The notes: generated by a model not told the origin, from the sequence alone. Positions 25,314 through 36,734 are shown, numbered from the stretch's first letter. The stretch: DNA of 64,000 nucleotides from CAYHMW01 sp964357925 (GCA_964357925.1 CAYHMW010000003.1:1-64000); one strand, 5' to 3'. A program made the numbers and translations.

Positions 25314-25826
25314 ATGGAAAAATTAGGAATTGATTCAACATTAATCGTAGTTCAAATGATAAATTTTGGACTACTTCTTCTTGTGCTTAAAAAAGTACTC
25401 TACAAACCAGTCATAAAGGCACTCAAGGAAAGAGAAGAAAAATTAAGCGAAATAAATGACGCGAAATCTAAAATGGATAAAAATCGCCAAGAATTTGACA
25501 ATGAAAAAGCACATCTTCTTAAATCTCTAGCAAGTGAAAAAAACCGCATCGAGAAAGAAGTCACAGAAAAAGCCGAGGTAGAAAGAAAGACAATTTTACA
25601 AAAGGCAAATAATGAAGCCAAAGAAATTATTAAAAATGCACAAAAAGAAGTAGGTAGGCAAGTAGAAAGAAAAACTAAAGAACTAGAAGGAGAAATGAGA
25701 AATCTTGCACTTGATTCTGCGAAAGCAGCAATCTCCGATTTTATGGACAAGGAAACACAAGAAAAGTCTATTAAAAAAGCGGCTAGTATTTTGGAAAAAA
25801 TAAAATTCGATGGTGGAAATAAGTAA
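25314..25826 (+). CDS. atpF: F-type ATP synthase subunit b
   Basis: A 170-residue peripheral-stalk subunit: N-terminal membrane helix (STLIVVQMINFGLLLLVL), then KVLYKPVIKAL and a long charged coiled coil to the end. Length is normal. Overlaps the shortened delta gene by 17 bp. Because delta and alpha lack their usual contact parts, the b C-terminus may make unusual contacts here. Confidence 0.93.
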   Translation: MEKLGIDSTLIVVQMINFGLLLLVLKKVLYKPVIKALKEREEKLSEINDAKSKMDKNRQEFDNEKAHLLKSLASEKNRIEKEVTEKAEVERKTILQKANNEAKEIIKNAQKEVGRQVERKTKELEGEMRNLALDSAKAAISDFMDKETQEKSIKKAASILEKIKFDGGNK

Positions 25827-26052
25827 TACAGTTTTGGTATTAGCACCAGTTAAACCCGAAAGTGTTGTGTTGGATTCGATCAGGGAAAACGCAAAAAGAG
25901 CATTTGGTCTCAAAAATTGCGAACTTGAATTTGTTGAAGACAAAAGCTTGCTCGGAGGGTTTAAATTGGCCTTTGGGTCCAGAAGTTTGGACCTAAGTAT
26001 TGCTGGTAGAATAAATCAAATTCAAAAAAAATTAGAATCGGGCAATGAATAA
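25810..26052 (+). CDS. atpH: F-type ATP synthase subunit delta, C-terminal domain only
   Basis: Only 80 residues, against about 175-180 in usual delta subunits. The end [27 protein letters not shown] matches the C-terminal b-binding domain (canonical GG..I..G....D.SI..RL..L). The six-helix N-terminal domain that sits on top of F1 and binds the alpha N-termini is absent. The gene is tightly packed: it starts inside atpF and ends inside atpA, leaving no room for a lost 5' half, so this looks like a stable short form. Confidence 0.85.
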   Translation: MVEISNTVLVLAPVKPESVVLDSIRENAKRAFGLKNCELEFVEDKSLLGGFKLAFGSRSLDLSIAGRINQIQKKLESGNE

Positions 26053-27538
26053 ACAAAACAACAAAGAGCCGGTTATAGTTGACGAAGGGAAAATAATTTC
26101 TCTGAGCGATGGTATCGCATGGGTAAGTGGTATCGATTCGGTAATGTACGGTGAACTGGTATATTTCAAGAAAGGCATTTTTGGACTCGCCTTAAACCTT
26201 GAAAAGGCTAAAGTCGGAATTATAATCCTGGGAGACTTTCAAAGCTTGAGGGTAGGTGACATTGCCACAACAACTGCCAATCTTCTACAAATTGGGGTTG
26301 GCAAAGAGATTCTGGGCAGAATAGTCGATCCGCTTGGAAAACCGCTTGACGGTGGCAAAGACTTCAAAGTCGAAAGTATGATGCCGATCGAGCGTATTGC
26401 ACCAGGCATTATCGACAGAAAACCTGTTGGGACACCTCTTCAAACAGGGGTCAAGGCAATAGACTCAATGATTCCAATTGGTCGTGGGCAAAGAGAGCTA
26501 ATTATCGGAGACCGTGGGACAGGGAAAACCGCAATCGCAGTAGATACAATCATTAATCAAAAAGACAGTGACGTTATCTGTATTTATGTAGCAATAGGCC
26601 AAAAGAGAAGCAAAACGATGAGAGTCATCGAAAAATTAAGAGAACACGGAGTTCTTGAGAAAACAGTTATCGTGAGTGCAAGTGCCTCGGATGAAGCCCC
26701 AATGCAATATTTGGCTCCCTTTGCGGGTGCTGCAATTGGTGAGTTTTTTATGCAGCAGGGGAAGCACACCCTCGTTGTTTATGACGATTTGACAAAGCAT
26801 GCTTGGGCTTATCGTGAAGTCTCGCTACTGTTAAGGCGTCCCTCTGGCCGTGAAGCGTACCCAGGTGACGTTTTTTACCTCCATTCACGTTTGTTAGAGC
26901 GTGCTTGCCAACTCTCTGACGATCTAGGTGGTGGTTCACTTACCGCTCTCCCGATAATTGAAACCCAAGCCGGTGACGTTTCGGCCTATATCCCGACAAA
27001 CGTAATCAGCATTACAGACGGCCAAATCTACCTCGAAAGTGACCTTTTTTTCTCTGGCATCAGACCTGCGCTTAACGTTGGTTTATCTGTTTCCAGAATC
27101 GGTGGTGCCGCACAGATTAAAGCAATGAAAAAAGTTTCAGGTAAGCTAAGACTTGATCTTTCTCAGTATTATGAATTAGCGACCTTTGCTCAGTTTGCGA
27201 CTGATTTAGATGCGGCAACAAAAGTGAAGATTGAAAGAGGCAAGAGAATTGTCGAGCTTTTAAAACAGCCTCAGTATAAACCTTTTCCAGTCAGTCTTGA
27301 GATCCTATCAATATATCTCGCGACGGGAGGGGCGCTCGATGATATTCCAGTCGAGATGATTACAGAGTTTGAGTCTGATTTTCAAACCTTCGTAGAACAT
27401 AGCCACAAATCGCTCATTAAAGAAACTCTTGAGGCCAAGGGTTTATCAGAACAAGCTGAAAAAGAACTTCAAAAAGCAATTGAAAGTTTCAAAGTTAAGT
27501 TCAAAAGCGAGCGAGGAATAAAGGAGGCCAATGAGTAA
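26045..27538 (+). CDS. atpA: F-type ATP synthase subunit alpha, shortened N-terminus
   Basis: A 497-residue regulatory nucleotide-binding subunit with P-loop [11 protein letters not shown] and the usual barrel and helical domains. Only 13 residues precede the conserved [11 protein letters not shown], against about 27 in E. coli, so the N-terminal helix that normally binds delta is missing. A stop codon (TAG at 26033-26035) lies in frame just upstream, so no longer start exists. It matches the missing N-terminal domain of delta in the gene before it. Confidence 0.95.
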   Translation: MNKQNNKEPVIVDEGKIISLSDGIAWVSGIDSVMYGELVYFKKGIFGLALNLEKAKVGIIILGDFQSLRVGDIATTTANLLQIGVGKEILGRIVDPLGKPLDGGKDFKVESMMPIERIAPGIIDRKPVGTPLQTGVKAIDSMIPIGRGQRELIIGDRGTGKTAIAVDTIINQKDSDVICIYVAIGQKRSKTMRVIEKLREHGVLEKTVIVSASASDEAPMQYLAPFAGAAIGEFFMQQGKHTLVVYDDLTKHAWAYREVSLLLRRPSGREAYPGDVFYLHSRLLERACQLSDDLGGGSLTALPIIETQAGDVSAYIPTNVISITDGQIYLESDLFFSGIRPALNVGLSVSRIGGAAQIKAMKKVSGKLRLDLSQYYELATFAQFATDLDAATKVKIERGKRIVELLKQPQYKPFPVSLEILSIYLATGGALDDIPVEMITEFESDFQTFVEHSHKSLIKETLEAKGLSEQAEKELQKAIESFKVKFKSERGIKEANE

Positions 27539-28385
27539 TCCAAGATTTATCAAAAAAAGAGTTAAGTCGATCAAAAACATCAACAAAATCACAAAAGCAC
27601 TAGAAATGGTGGCAGCATCAAAAGTCCAGCGTGCCCAGGATAAAGCGATGCTAGGAAAACCCTATTCACAAAAAGTACTGGAGCTAGTCCAAAGTCTCGC
27701 CGGCGAAAAAGATGTTGACATGAATCAGGTTCCATTGATGAGAGTTTCAGTGTCTCCTCAAAAAAGACTTTTTGTGTTAATTAGCACGAACCGCGGGCTT
27801 GCAGGCTCTCTGAACACAAACCTTTTCCGTGAGGTTATTAGAACAGTTAAAGAAACACCCAGAACAAACCTTTTCATTACAGTAGGTAAAAAGGGTCGTA
27901 GTTTGGCACTTACTCACGGTGAACTCATCGGTGATTTTTCGGATTACAACCCGAGAGAGGCAGCAAGTGCAGCGATCGCAAGTGAGATTATCGACACATT
28001 TACCAGAGAAGTTGTAGACGAAGTATATCTCGTCTATAGCGATTTCGTGAGTGCATTAAACCAAAAACCAACAATAAAGAAAATTTTACCTCTTATTATC
28101 GAGCAATCAGAATCAATTGAGCGCCCATTGTACTCATTTGAGCCCTCTCCCACCGAAGTTTTGTCACAATTGCTTCCATTTTACATCGAAGTTATCCTCG
28201 CTGAGGCAATTTTTGAGGCAGAAGCAAGTGAGCACAGTGCCCGCATGATCGCAATGAAGAACGCATCAGATAATGCCAAAAGTTTGGGCGAGAGTCTATC
28301 GCTTGAGTACAATAATGCTAGACAACAGGCTATTACAACCGAAATAAATGATATAGTCACAGCCGGCCTGTCGCTTGATTCATAA
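27531..28385 (+). CDS. atpG: F-type ATP synthase subunit gamma
   Basis: A 284-residue central rotor subunit. The N-terminal [27 protein letters not shown] and the C-terminal [16 protein letters not shown] helices are the coiled coil that turns in F1. Overlaps atpA by 8 bp; an AAAGGAGG-like SD lies before its ATG inside atpA. Confidence 0.95.
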   Translation: MSNPRFIKKRVKSIKNINKITKALEMVAASKVQRAQDKAMLGKPYSQKVLELVQSLAGEKDVDMNQVPLMRVSVSPQKRLFVLISTNRGLAGSLNTNLFREVIRTVKETPRTNLFITVGKKGRSLALTHGELIGDFSDYNPREAASAAIASEIIDTFTREVVDEVYLVYSDFVSALNQKPTIKKILPLIIEQSESIERPLYSFEPSPTEVLSQLLPFYIEVILAEAIFEAEASEHSARMIAMKNASDNAKSLGESLSLEYNNARQQAITTEINDIVTAGLSLDS

Positions 28386-30169
<1,784 letters not shown>

Positions 30170-30171
30170 CA

Positions 30172-30200
30172 TTGACAAGATTACATGTATTTGTTAAAAT
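30172..30200 (+). promoter_or_regulatory. Consensus sigma70-type promoter upstream of greA
   Basis: TTGACA at 30172-30177, a 17-bp spacer and TAAAAT at 30195-30200: a full -35 and a 5/6 -10. The start site would be near 30207, giving a leader of about 150 bases before the greA ATG. The leader contains an 18-codon frame from an ATG at 30226 and the perfect palindrome AGGAGGCCTCCT at 30285-30296. Confidence 0.75.
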
Positions 30201-30356
30201 ACCACCTATTGTAAGAGAAACTTCGATGGTAAAACCCTCCTCCACACCAGTTTCTTTTCGAAAGATTTGTACTAAGAATTAAAAAGGAGGCCTCCTGAAA
30301 CGGAACTCCCCCAAGCAATAGACTTTGGAGCTCTGTTGGGAATTATAACTAAGAAT

Positions 30357-30827
30357 ATGGATAACAATAAAAAAATACAAATAACACAAAAAGCACTTGA
30401 GGCTCTTAAAATTGAGCTTAGTGAGCTTGTGGAAAATAAAAGGCCGCTCATTGTCGAGCGCCTTGAACGTGCAAGAAACGAAGGAGATTTATCTGAAAAT
30501 AGCGATTATACAAGCGCCCGTGACGAACTTGAGTTTATCGATGGCAGAATCGATGAATTAAAGCATGTAATAGATAGTGCCCAAATAATTAAAAGCAACG
30601 GCAATGGAGCAGGTAAAGTTCAAGTTGGGACAAAAGTAACAGTAAAAACCAACGGCAGTGAACATCTTTTTGAAATCGTCGGTGATTGGGAAGCAGATCC
30701 AATGCAGAAAAAAATCAGCCACACTTCACCGCTTGGCCAGGCACTGGTCGACAAAAAAGTTGGCGATGAAGTAGATGTTGAAGCTCCTGCTGGTAAAATT
30801 CATTATAAAATAATCTCGATCGAATAA
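30357..30827 (+). CDS. greA: Transcription elongation factor GreA
   Basis: Rescues backtracked RNA polymerase by stimulating cleavage of the transcript. The coiled coil with RNEGDLSENSDYTSARDELEFIDGRI carries the acidic tip pair; the C-terminal domain ends SPLGQALVDKKVGDEVDVEAP. I chose the ATG at 30357 (156 aa) because its N-terminus fits the family and a TATAAC ends 7 bp upstream. A TTG at 30336 with GGAG 5 bp upstream could serve the longer transcript, adding seven residues. An intrinsic terminator follows. Confidence 0.92.
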   Translation: MDNNKKIQITQKALEALKIELSELVENKRPLIVERLERARNEGDLSENSDYTSARDELEFIDGRIDELKHVIDSAQIIKSNGNGAGKVQVGTKVTVKTNGSEHLFEIVGDWEADPMQKKISHTSPLGQALVDKKVGDEVDVEAPAGKIHYKIISIE

Positions 30828-30842
30828 TGAAGATTGTCGCGT

Positions 30843-30870
30843 GAAACCTCCTAGTAAAGGAGGTTTTTTA
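30843..30870 (+). terminator. Intrinsic terminator after greA
   Basis: Stem AAACCTCC/GGAGGTTT with a short TAGTAA loop and a run of six Ts, 16 bp after the greA stop. Confidence 0.85.
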
Positions 30871-30917
30871 GTGGGTAATATTTTCAAAAGTTAATAGTTT
30901 AAACTACAATACAAGTT

Positions 30918-32408
30918 ATGGCAGAGGCACGACTAAATGAAATAATAAAAATTAGAAAAGGCAGAATTGATGCTCTTCGCGAGAAAAACATCGATCCCTA
31001 TCCTGCAAAGCTCAGTTTAGGAAAAACTACAATTTCAAAAGCTCTCGATAGTGAGAGTGATAAAGTGACTGTCGCGGGCCGCCTTATGGGTTGGAGAGAA
31101 CATGGCAACATCATGTTTGGAGATTTAAAAGATGAAACAGGGCAGATCCAACTTCTATTCCAGAAAAAAGTATTAGGCGACAACTTCAAAATCCTCAAAA
31201 ATCTTGATATTGGCGATTTCATCTTGGCTGAAGGTATAGTTTTCAAAACCGAAGCTGGTGAGTTAACGGTTAACGTTGATAATTTTCAAATTTTAGTTAA
31301 ATCTGTCCGCCCATTGCCAAGTTCATTTCATGGCCTGAAAGATGTGGAAGAGCGCTACAGAAAAAGGTATCTCGATCTAATTGTTAACAAAGAAGTCAAA
31401 AAAACCCTGCTAAATAGAAGTAAAATAATCACCTCAATTAGAAATTTTGTCGACAAAAAAGGCTTTGTCGAAGTAGAAACCCCAACCCTCCAGCCTATCT
31501 ACGGCGGCGGTTTTGCAAAACCCTTTAAGACTCATCACAACACGCTAGAAAGTGATTTTTACCTGAGAATATCAGATGAGATGTACTTGAAGAGATTAAT
31601 TGTTGGTGGTTTTGAAAAAGTATACGAAATAACTAAAGTCTTCAGGAACGAGGGTGTAGACCATGATCACAATCCAGAATTTACTATGTTTGAGGCTCAA
31701 ATTGCATATGAAGATTACAACTACGGCATGGCAATAACAGAAGAATTAATCGAAACAATCGCTATGGAAGTATTTGGTACTACCGAATTCGAATATCAAA
31801 GTACGAATTTTAGTTTCCAACGTCCTTGGCGCAAACTGAAATTGGTTGAAGCTGTTAAAGAGCACACAAATCTCGATCCATTGTCATGGCCCGATCGCGA
31901 TTCTGCTTTAAGAGATATAGAAGGATTAAATCTAAGTGAAGAGCAAAGAAAAGCACTTAAAAAGATTCAATCACCAGGAGAGTTAACGGCATTTCTTTTT
32001 GAAGAGTTTGTGGAAGATAGACTCATCGAGCCAACAATTATTTACGATTATCCTGTAGAAGTTTCTCCGCTCGCCAAAAGATGCGAAGATAGCCGCTTCA
32101 CTCAAAGATTTGAAATCTTCGCCCTTGGCATGGAGCTAGGCAATAATTATTCCGAGTTGAATGACCCAATCGATCTAAAAAGACGCTTCATCGAAGAGAA
32201 AAATAGAGAAAAGGCTGGTTTTGACGAAGCACATCAAACTGATGATGATTACCTTGAGGCAATTGAGTACGGCCTCCCACCAACCTGTGGATTGGGTATA
32301 GGCATTGACAGGTTAGTCATGCTAATGACCAATGCCAAAAACATCAGAGAAATCATCGCCTTCCCAACACTTCGTCCAATTCCAGTAGATTCCAATGATC
32401 AGAGCTGA
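30918..32408 (+). CDS. lysS: Lysyl-tRNA synthetase, class II
   Basis: A 496-residue enzyme: N-terminal OB fold for the anticodon (about 50-140, with VAGRLMGWREHGNIMFGDL), then the class II core with motif 1 near GFVEVETPTLQP, motif 2 FRNEGVDHDHNPEFTMFE and motif 3 GLGIGIDRLVML. A TACAAT ends exactly 7 bp before the ATG, so transcription probably starts at or beside the start codon. Its end overlaps the HD-domain gene by 14 bp. Confidence 0.96.
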   Translation: MAEARLNEIIKIRKGRIDALREKNIDPYPAKLSLGKTTISKALDSESDKVTVAGRLMGWREHGNIMFGDLKDETGQIQLLFQKKVLGDNFKILKNLDIGDFILAEGIVFKTEAGELTVNVDNFQILVKSVRPLPSSFHGLKDVEERYRKRYLDLIVNKEVKKTLLNRSKIITSIRNFVDKKGFVEVETPTLQPIYGGGFAKPFKTHHNTLESDFYLRISDEMYLKRLIVGGFEKVYEITKVFRNEGVDHDHNPEFTMFEAQIAYEDYNYGMAITEELIETIAMEVFGTTEFEYQSTNFSFQRPWRKLKLVEAVKEHTNLDPLSWPDRDSALRDIEGLNLSEEQRKALKKIQSPGELTAFLFEEFVEDRLIEPTIIYDYPVEVSPLAKRCEDSRFTQRFEIFALGMELGNNYSELNDPIDLKRRFIEEKNREKAGFDEAHQTDDDYLEAIEYGLPPTCGLGIGIDRLVMLMTNAKNIREIIAFPTLRPIPVDSNDQS

Positions 32409-32979
32409 AGCCCTACAACTCCTCCACCAGAAAATACAAAACCAGAACCTTCGGAGGCACTGTTACGCAGTAGAATCTGCCATGCGCGCCCTTGCGGACC
32501 GCTTGGGAGGGGACAAGGAAACTTGGGGAATTGCCGGCCTTCTCCATGATGCAGATTATGAAATTGTTCGTCAGTCCGCCTCTGGCGGAAAGGAAGAGCC
32601 CAACAGACACACCCACCTAACCCTTGAGTGGCTTAAACCACTTCAAGTTGAAGCAGAAGTTAAAGATGCAATTCTTGCACACGGCTGGGGCTATGTTCAT
32701 GGCAATCCCGAGCCAAAAACTCAAATGGAATGGGCACTTTACTGTTGCGATGAGCTTACTGGTTTGATCGTGGCGGTCACACTGGTTAAACCAGATAAAA
32801 GATTAAGTTCAATCACAGTCGAATCGGTACTAAACAAGTGGGGGAGTAAAGGCTTCGCGGCAGGTGTAGATCGCAAGCAGATCGAATTGTGTAACGAAAA
32901 ACTGGGGATAGTTCTTCGTGACTTTATAAATATAGTTCTGGCCTCAATGCAAAATATTCACGATAACCTTGGACTTTGA
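32395..32979 (+). CDS. HD-domain phosphohydrolase
   Basis: A 194-residue metal-dependent hydrolase with RRHCYAVESAMRALADR, GLLHDADYE and a later AILAHGWGYVHG, an HDIG-type layout. Substrate unknown; relatives act on nucleotides. A GC-rich palindrome (TCCGCCTCTGGCGGA, 32575-32589) is inside the gene and encodes SASGG right after the HD motif, as if inserted in frame. Overlaps lysS. Confidence 0.8.
   Translation: MIRAEALQLLHQKIQNQNLRRHCYAVESAMRALADRLGGDKETWGIAGLLHDADYEIVRQSASGGKEEPNRHTHLTLEWLKPLQVEAEVKDAILAHGWGYVHGNPEPKTQMEWALYCCDELTGLIVAVTLVKPDKRLSSITVESVLNKWGSKGFAAGVDRKQIELCNEKLGIVLRDFINIVLASMQNIHDNLGL
32575..32589. repeat. In-frame GC-rich palindrome
   Basis: TCCGCC-TCT-GGCGGA, a perfect 6-bp stem with three-base loop inside the HD hydrolase coding sequence. 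From general knowledge, similar palindromes are widespread in CPR genomes. Related GC-rich palindromes occur at 39515-39530 and near 60143. Confidence 0.6.
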
Positions 32980-33005
32980 GTGGTAAACACGATAAAATAG
33001 CAGCC

Positions 33006-33599
33006 ATGAAAGAATTCGGATTATTAAGATTACCTTCGGAAGATGAACGTTTCCCAGGTCGAAATAAAATACCAGAAACCGAAGAAAAAAAGACATTAAA
33101 TTCGGAAACTCTTGGCAAATTATACGAGTTAACCAATGCCGGCCAATGGAGATTAATTGTGCAAGATGAATTTAAAGCTCTTGACAGAACAACTGTTGTA
33201 TCCTATCAACTCAGAGGACTGGTTAATCAGCTTAATCTACTTAATGATTCTAGAAGACAATTCCCCTCCCTTAAAGATGAACTCACCGATAGAATGATTC
33301 GTGAAGCAAAAGAATATTTAGAAACAGCACTTCCTACATGCGAGCACCCCGACATTACAGCAGTAGAAATGGTTGAAAGTTTATCCCCGCCTATTACATC
33401 TCCAGAAATAGAACTTATATATTTCGCAGAGCGTTGGGGCTTTCCAGAGATTCTTACACAAATGTCAATACCCTCGCTTTCAGAGGAGCAACGCCGCCAT
33501 GTGATTACATCAATTACTGTTCCCGAAAAACACAAAAGACTGTCCCTACTAAATACGTCACAAATGAGACCAGTAGATCTCAATGAAGATAATAGGTAA
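33006..33599 (+). CDS. Hypothetical protein, 197 aa
   Basis: Soluble, mostly helical, charged protein with no motif I recognise. The ATG at 33006 is preferred because TAAAAT ends 7 bp upstream, with TTGGAC 18 bp before that, giving a probable leaderless promoter; a longer frame from 32976 would start inside this promoter. Located between the HD hydrolase and serS. Confidence 0.6.
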   Translation: MKEFGLLRLPSEDERFPGRNKIPETEEKKTLNSETLGKLYELTNAGQWRLIVQDEFKALDRTTVVSYQLRGLVNQLNLLNDSRRQFPSLKDELTDRMIREAKEYLETALPTCEHPDITAVEMVESLSPPITSPEIELIYFAERWGFPEILTQMSIPSLSEEQRRHVITSITVPEKHKRLSLLNTSQMRPVDLNEDNR

Positions 33600-33668
33600 T
33601 AATACCCAAATTCCTTCTCTTGTTGAGTTTCCAGGCACTACACTGCTCGACAGTATATAATTACAAGA

Positions 33669-34958
33669 ATGCTAGATATTAAGTACATTCGCGAAAATGT
33701 CGATTTAGTCAAAAAAGGCACTTCTGCAAAAAATCGTGATCCACAATTAGTTGATCAACTTCTAAAGATCGACGAAGAAAAGCGTCAACTAAACGTTACA
33801 GTCCAGGAGCTAAGAGCCAAAAGAAATGTTGTAGCAAAAACCAAAAACATTGAGGAGGGTAAAAAAATTAAGGACGAGCTAAAAAGTCTTGAACCAAAGC
33901 TTGCAGACACAGAAACTGAATTTTATAACCTAATCACCCAAATCCCAAATATTCCATCTGAAGAAGCTCCAGTCGGCAAAGATGACTCAAGTAACAAGGT
34001 GGTTCGAACTTGGGGAGAGCCAAAAAAGTTTAATTTTGAACCAAAAACCCATATAGAGTTGGGTGAAAGTCTAGGTATCATAGACACAGAAACCTCCGCC
34101 AAAATTTCAGGGGCTAGATACAACTACTTGATGGGTGATGCCGTTCTTCTGCAATTTGCTCTTATTAATTTTGCAATTGGGACCCTTACAAATAAGGAAA
34201 TCGTTGGGAAAATCGCAAAATCAGTGGACAATCCAAGCGACAGTCCATTTATTCCAGTCATTCCACCGGTTATGGCAAAAGCAGAAATCATGCAAAAAAT
34301 GGACAGGTTCGATCCTATTGATGATCGGTACTACTTCAAAGAGGATGACATTTTATTGGTAGGCAGTGCAGAGCACACCCTTGGCCCAATTTACATGGAC
34401 AAGACAATTCCTGTGAGCCGTCTACCAATTAGACTTTTAGGTTATTCGACTGCATTCCGTCGAGAAGCAGGCACCTATGGCAAAGATGCATCAGGGATTC
34501 TAAGGCGTCATCAATTCGACAAACTTGAAATGGAAAGCTTCACCACAGCTGAAAATGGTTTAGTAGAACAAAACTTAATGACTGCTATTCAAGAATACTT
34601 AATGCAGCAATTGGGGATTCCATACCAGGTAGTGATGATTAGTACGGGCGACATGGGCAAACCCGATTTTCGACAAGTCGATCTTGAGTCTTGGATGCCG
34701 GGGGAAGGCAAGTATAGAGAAACTCAAACAAGCGATTACATGACAGATTACCAATCAAGGAGACTAAATACAAAGGTAAGTCTCAAGGGTGGGGCAACCG
34801 AGTATGTCCATATGAATGATGCCACTGCATTCGCAATTGGTAGAACCTTGATAGCCATTTTAGAAAATTACCAAGAAGCAGACGGTACAATCACAATCCC
34901 AGAAGTCTTGCGAAGGTACGTCGGCAAGGACAAAATCGAAAAAACACCTATATTGTGA
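33669..34958 (+). CDS. serS: Seryl-tRNA synthetase
   Basis: A 429-residue class II enzyme: N-terminal coiled-coil arm (about 30-105) for the tRNA-Ser variable loop, then the core with SAEHTLGPIYMDKTIP, motif 2 STAFRREAGTYGKDASGILRRHQFDK and a C-terminal motif 3 AIGRTLIAILENYQ. A TATAAT ends 7 bp before the ATG, suggesting a leaderless mRNA. The stop lies inside an inverted repeat that also covers the promoter of the next gene. Confidence 0.96.
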   Translation: MLDIKYIRENVDLVKKGTSAKNRDPQLVDQLLKIDEEKRQLNVTVQELRAKRNVVAKTKNIEEGKKIKDELKSLEPKLADTETEFYNLITQIPNIPSEEAPVGKDDSSNKVVRTWGEPKKFNFEPKTHIELGESLGIIDTETSAKISGARYNYLMGDAVLLQFALINFAIGTLTNKEIVGKIAKSVDNPSDSPFIPVIPPVMAKAEIMQKMDRFDPIDDRYYFKEDDILLVGSAEHTLGPIYMDKTIPVSRLPIRLLGYSTAFRREAGTYGKDASGILRRHQFDKLEMESFTTAENGLVEQNLMTAIQEYLMQQLGIPYQVVMISTGDMGKPDFRQVDLESWMPGEGKYRETQTSDYMTDYQSRRLNTKVSLKGGATEYVHMNDATAFAIGRTLIAILENYQEADGTITIPEVLRRYVGKDKIEKTPIL

Positions 34959-34967
34959 TAATATAGG
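34947..34967. promoter_or_regulatory. Inverted repeat overlapping serS stop and the next -10
   Basis: CCTATATT-GTGAT-AATATAGG, an 8-bp perfect inverted repeat. It includes the serS stop and the extended -10 (TGTGATAAT) of the 34974 gene, so it could be an operator or an RNA hairpin. No T-run follows. Confidence 0.4.
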
Positions 34968-34973
34968 CCCATA

Positions 34974-35363
34974 ATGCGAAATCCAGAAGAAGAATTAGTA
35001 GAAATTGGTGTCGAAGTAGACTCTGGCAGTGAAGTTGACACAAGCCTTGGTAGCGCTGAACAGGAATTAAAGATACTGGTCAGCGAGGGCGACATTGAAG
35101 GCGTTTTAGAAAACTCCGCATACCAAAAAAAGTCAGAAGAAGTTCAAATAGACCTCGCCATGCAGACACTGGACATTAGAGAGTCCAAAGTCACAAACCA
35201 AATGTACACTCTTTACAGAGAAGGTGGAATTTATGATCGTGCTGCCACACTTGCCAACCAAAGGTCTGTTGATATTCGAAGAGCCAAGCTTGAAATGCTA
35301 CGGATTTACTATGAAAACAAAACTACCTCAAGGCTTAATCCTCAAAACAAAAAAGCAGCCTAA
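34974..35363 (+). CDS. Hypothetical protein, 129 aa
   Basis: Acidic N-terminus (EEELVEIGVEVDSGSEVD) followed by helices rich in charge; no membrane segment and no recognised family. An extended -10 ends 11 bp upstream. The stop overlaps that of the convergent nuclease-like gene. Confidence 0.55.
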   Translation: MRNPEEELVEIGVEVDSGSEVDTSLGSAEQELKILVSEGDIEGVLENSAYQKKSEEVQIDLAMQTLDIRESKVTNQMYTLYREGGIYDRAATLANQRSVDIRRAKLEMLRIYYENKTTSRLNPQNKKAA

Positions 35364-36106
35364 AGTGTAATTTCAGAAAGTATAGGATAGTGATCAGAGA
35401 CCAATGGCTTTGAAATAACTTCAGATTTTACTTTTGCAGTTTTAGATTTTGAATTTAAAAACACGTAATCGGGAGTATCGTTATAAATACCACTCCAGTT
35501 CAAGATTTGATTAAAAGCCTGAAACGTATATTTATTCTCGGCAAGATATGTCCGGACAAAATCTTTGTCCCGAATCATGTCGCCTATAAATTTTAAAAAA
35601 TCAGGTGGTTTTAAGTTAAAGTCGCCAGACACTATGGTTGGATTATGTTTATTAACACACGCCATAACACCTTTTGTTTGTTCTAATTTGATTTTTTGCT
35701 GATGTTCATCCTGTGATTGATAAATGTGAGTGTTCACTGCAATTACCTCATGCCCGGAAAAACTAACCTTTATTTCCAAAAACCCCTTGTCAGCAAATTT
35801 TTCCAAAAGACCTATTCCGGACACTGGCTTGTGTGCGTGGTATTTCCAGGACACCGGCTTGGCCTTCGAAAGTGTCACAAGACCAGATTTATTAAAAATT
35901 ATTGATCGGGGAGAAACAACAAAATACTTACTCAATCCCTTTTTAAGTTTTGCTACGTACTCATTAAGCCAAACTTCCTGAAGGCTAATGATGTCTGCAT
36001 CGATTTTTTTTGCAAGTCGTATAAACCGCTCAAGCCGCTTATTGTTATCAAAAGAAGTCGGCGGTGGCAAAAGCCATAAATTCGCACTCAATACTTTAAG
36101 CTTCAT
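35360..36106 (-). CDS. Endonuclease/exonuclease/phosphatase family protein
   Basis: A 248-residue EEP-fold hydrolase. Metal and catalytic residues appear in order: N in LSANLW, E in SLQEVW, H in NTHIYQS, D and N in VSGDFNLKP, and D-H in LVSDHYPIL. There is no signal peptide, so it is probably cytoplasmic. Substrate may be a phosphodiester in DNA or lipid. TATAAT ends 8 bp before the ATG on the minus strand. Confidence 0.85.
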   Translation of the reverse strand: MKLKVLSANLWLLPPPTSFDNNKRLERFIRLAKKIDADIISLQEVWLNEYVAKLKKGLSKYFVVSPRSIIFNKSGLVTLSKAKPVSWKYHAHKPVSGIGLLEKFADKGFLEIKVSFSGHEVIAVNTHIYQSQDEHQQKIKLEQTKGVMACVNKHNPTIVSGDFNLKPPDFLKFIGDMIRDKDFVRTYLAENKYTFQAFNQILNWSGIYNDTPDYVFLNSKSKTAKVKSEVISKPLVSDHYPILSEITL

Positions 36107-36149
36107 GAAAGAATATTATAAATCAAAAGCGTGCAATATTCCTCTCAAA

Positions 36150-36734
36150 TTACCGTCTATCTGAAGTCCACACATTATCCCACCATTCACTAGGTCGTCT
36201 TCTCCATATCACCTTACCTACTTTTTTCCCTGATTTAGTCTTTAACATTTTAATCTGCCTAGAATTCTTCAACCATAAAGCTGCCTCTTTATTACCACGC
36301 CACTCATACTCTTTTAGCAGTAAAGTTTGGTCAATTAAATCGGCATCTTTTGCGATATTGGATTCCAAAGACTTGCGGCCATTATACTCACTCACAACCG
36401 TCATCCATTCACTTTCGCTTGGAAGCTTGCTTAGTTGATTCTTTGTGATCTCCTCTTCAAAAACCTTGACATACTTCTTATGCACCCAATTCTGATCGCC
36501 GCTTCTCGCTTCGCCAATATCATGCAATAAGCACATGACAACTACTTTATATGGATCCGCCTTTTCCAGTCTTGCCAAAAGAAGCCCAATCATCGCGACA
36601 CGAAAAGAATGAGAAGATATATTGTCAGACAGATCATCAGTCAAAAGTGTTTGCCGATGTGCCCGCGCGACCTTCCTCAAAGTCCCTATCTCATACAAAA
36701 AATCCGCAACTCTATCAACTTCACCCTTTTTCAT
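36150..36734 (-). CDS. HD-domain hydrolase (YfbR/HD_3-like)
   Basis: A 194-residue hydrolase with ISSHSFRVAMIGLLLARLE, CLLHDIGEARSGDQ and a later KDADLIDQTLLLKEYEW, the layout of 5'-deoxynucleotidase YfbR-type and HDDC2-like proteins. Likely role: nucleotide dephosphorylation or house-cleaning (inferred). Convergent pair with neither neighbour; starts about 75 bp from the divergent glycosyltransferase gene. Confidence 0.85.
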   Translation of the reverse strand: MKKGEVDRVADFLYEIGTLRKVARAHRQTLLTDDLSDNISSHSFRVAMIGLLLARLEKADPYKVVVMCLLHDIGEARSGDQNWVHKKYVKVFEEEITKNQLSKLPSESEWMTVVSEYNGRKSLESNIAKDADLIDQTLLLKEYEWRGNKEAALWLKNSRQIKMLKTKSGKKVGKVIWRRRPSEWWDNVWTSDRR

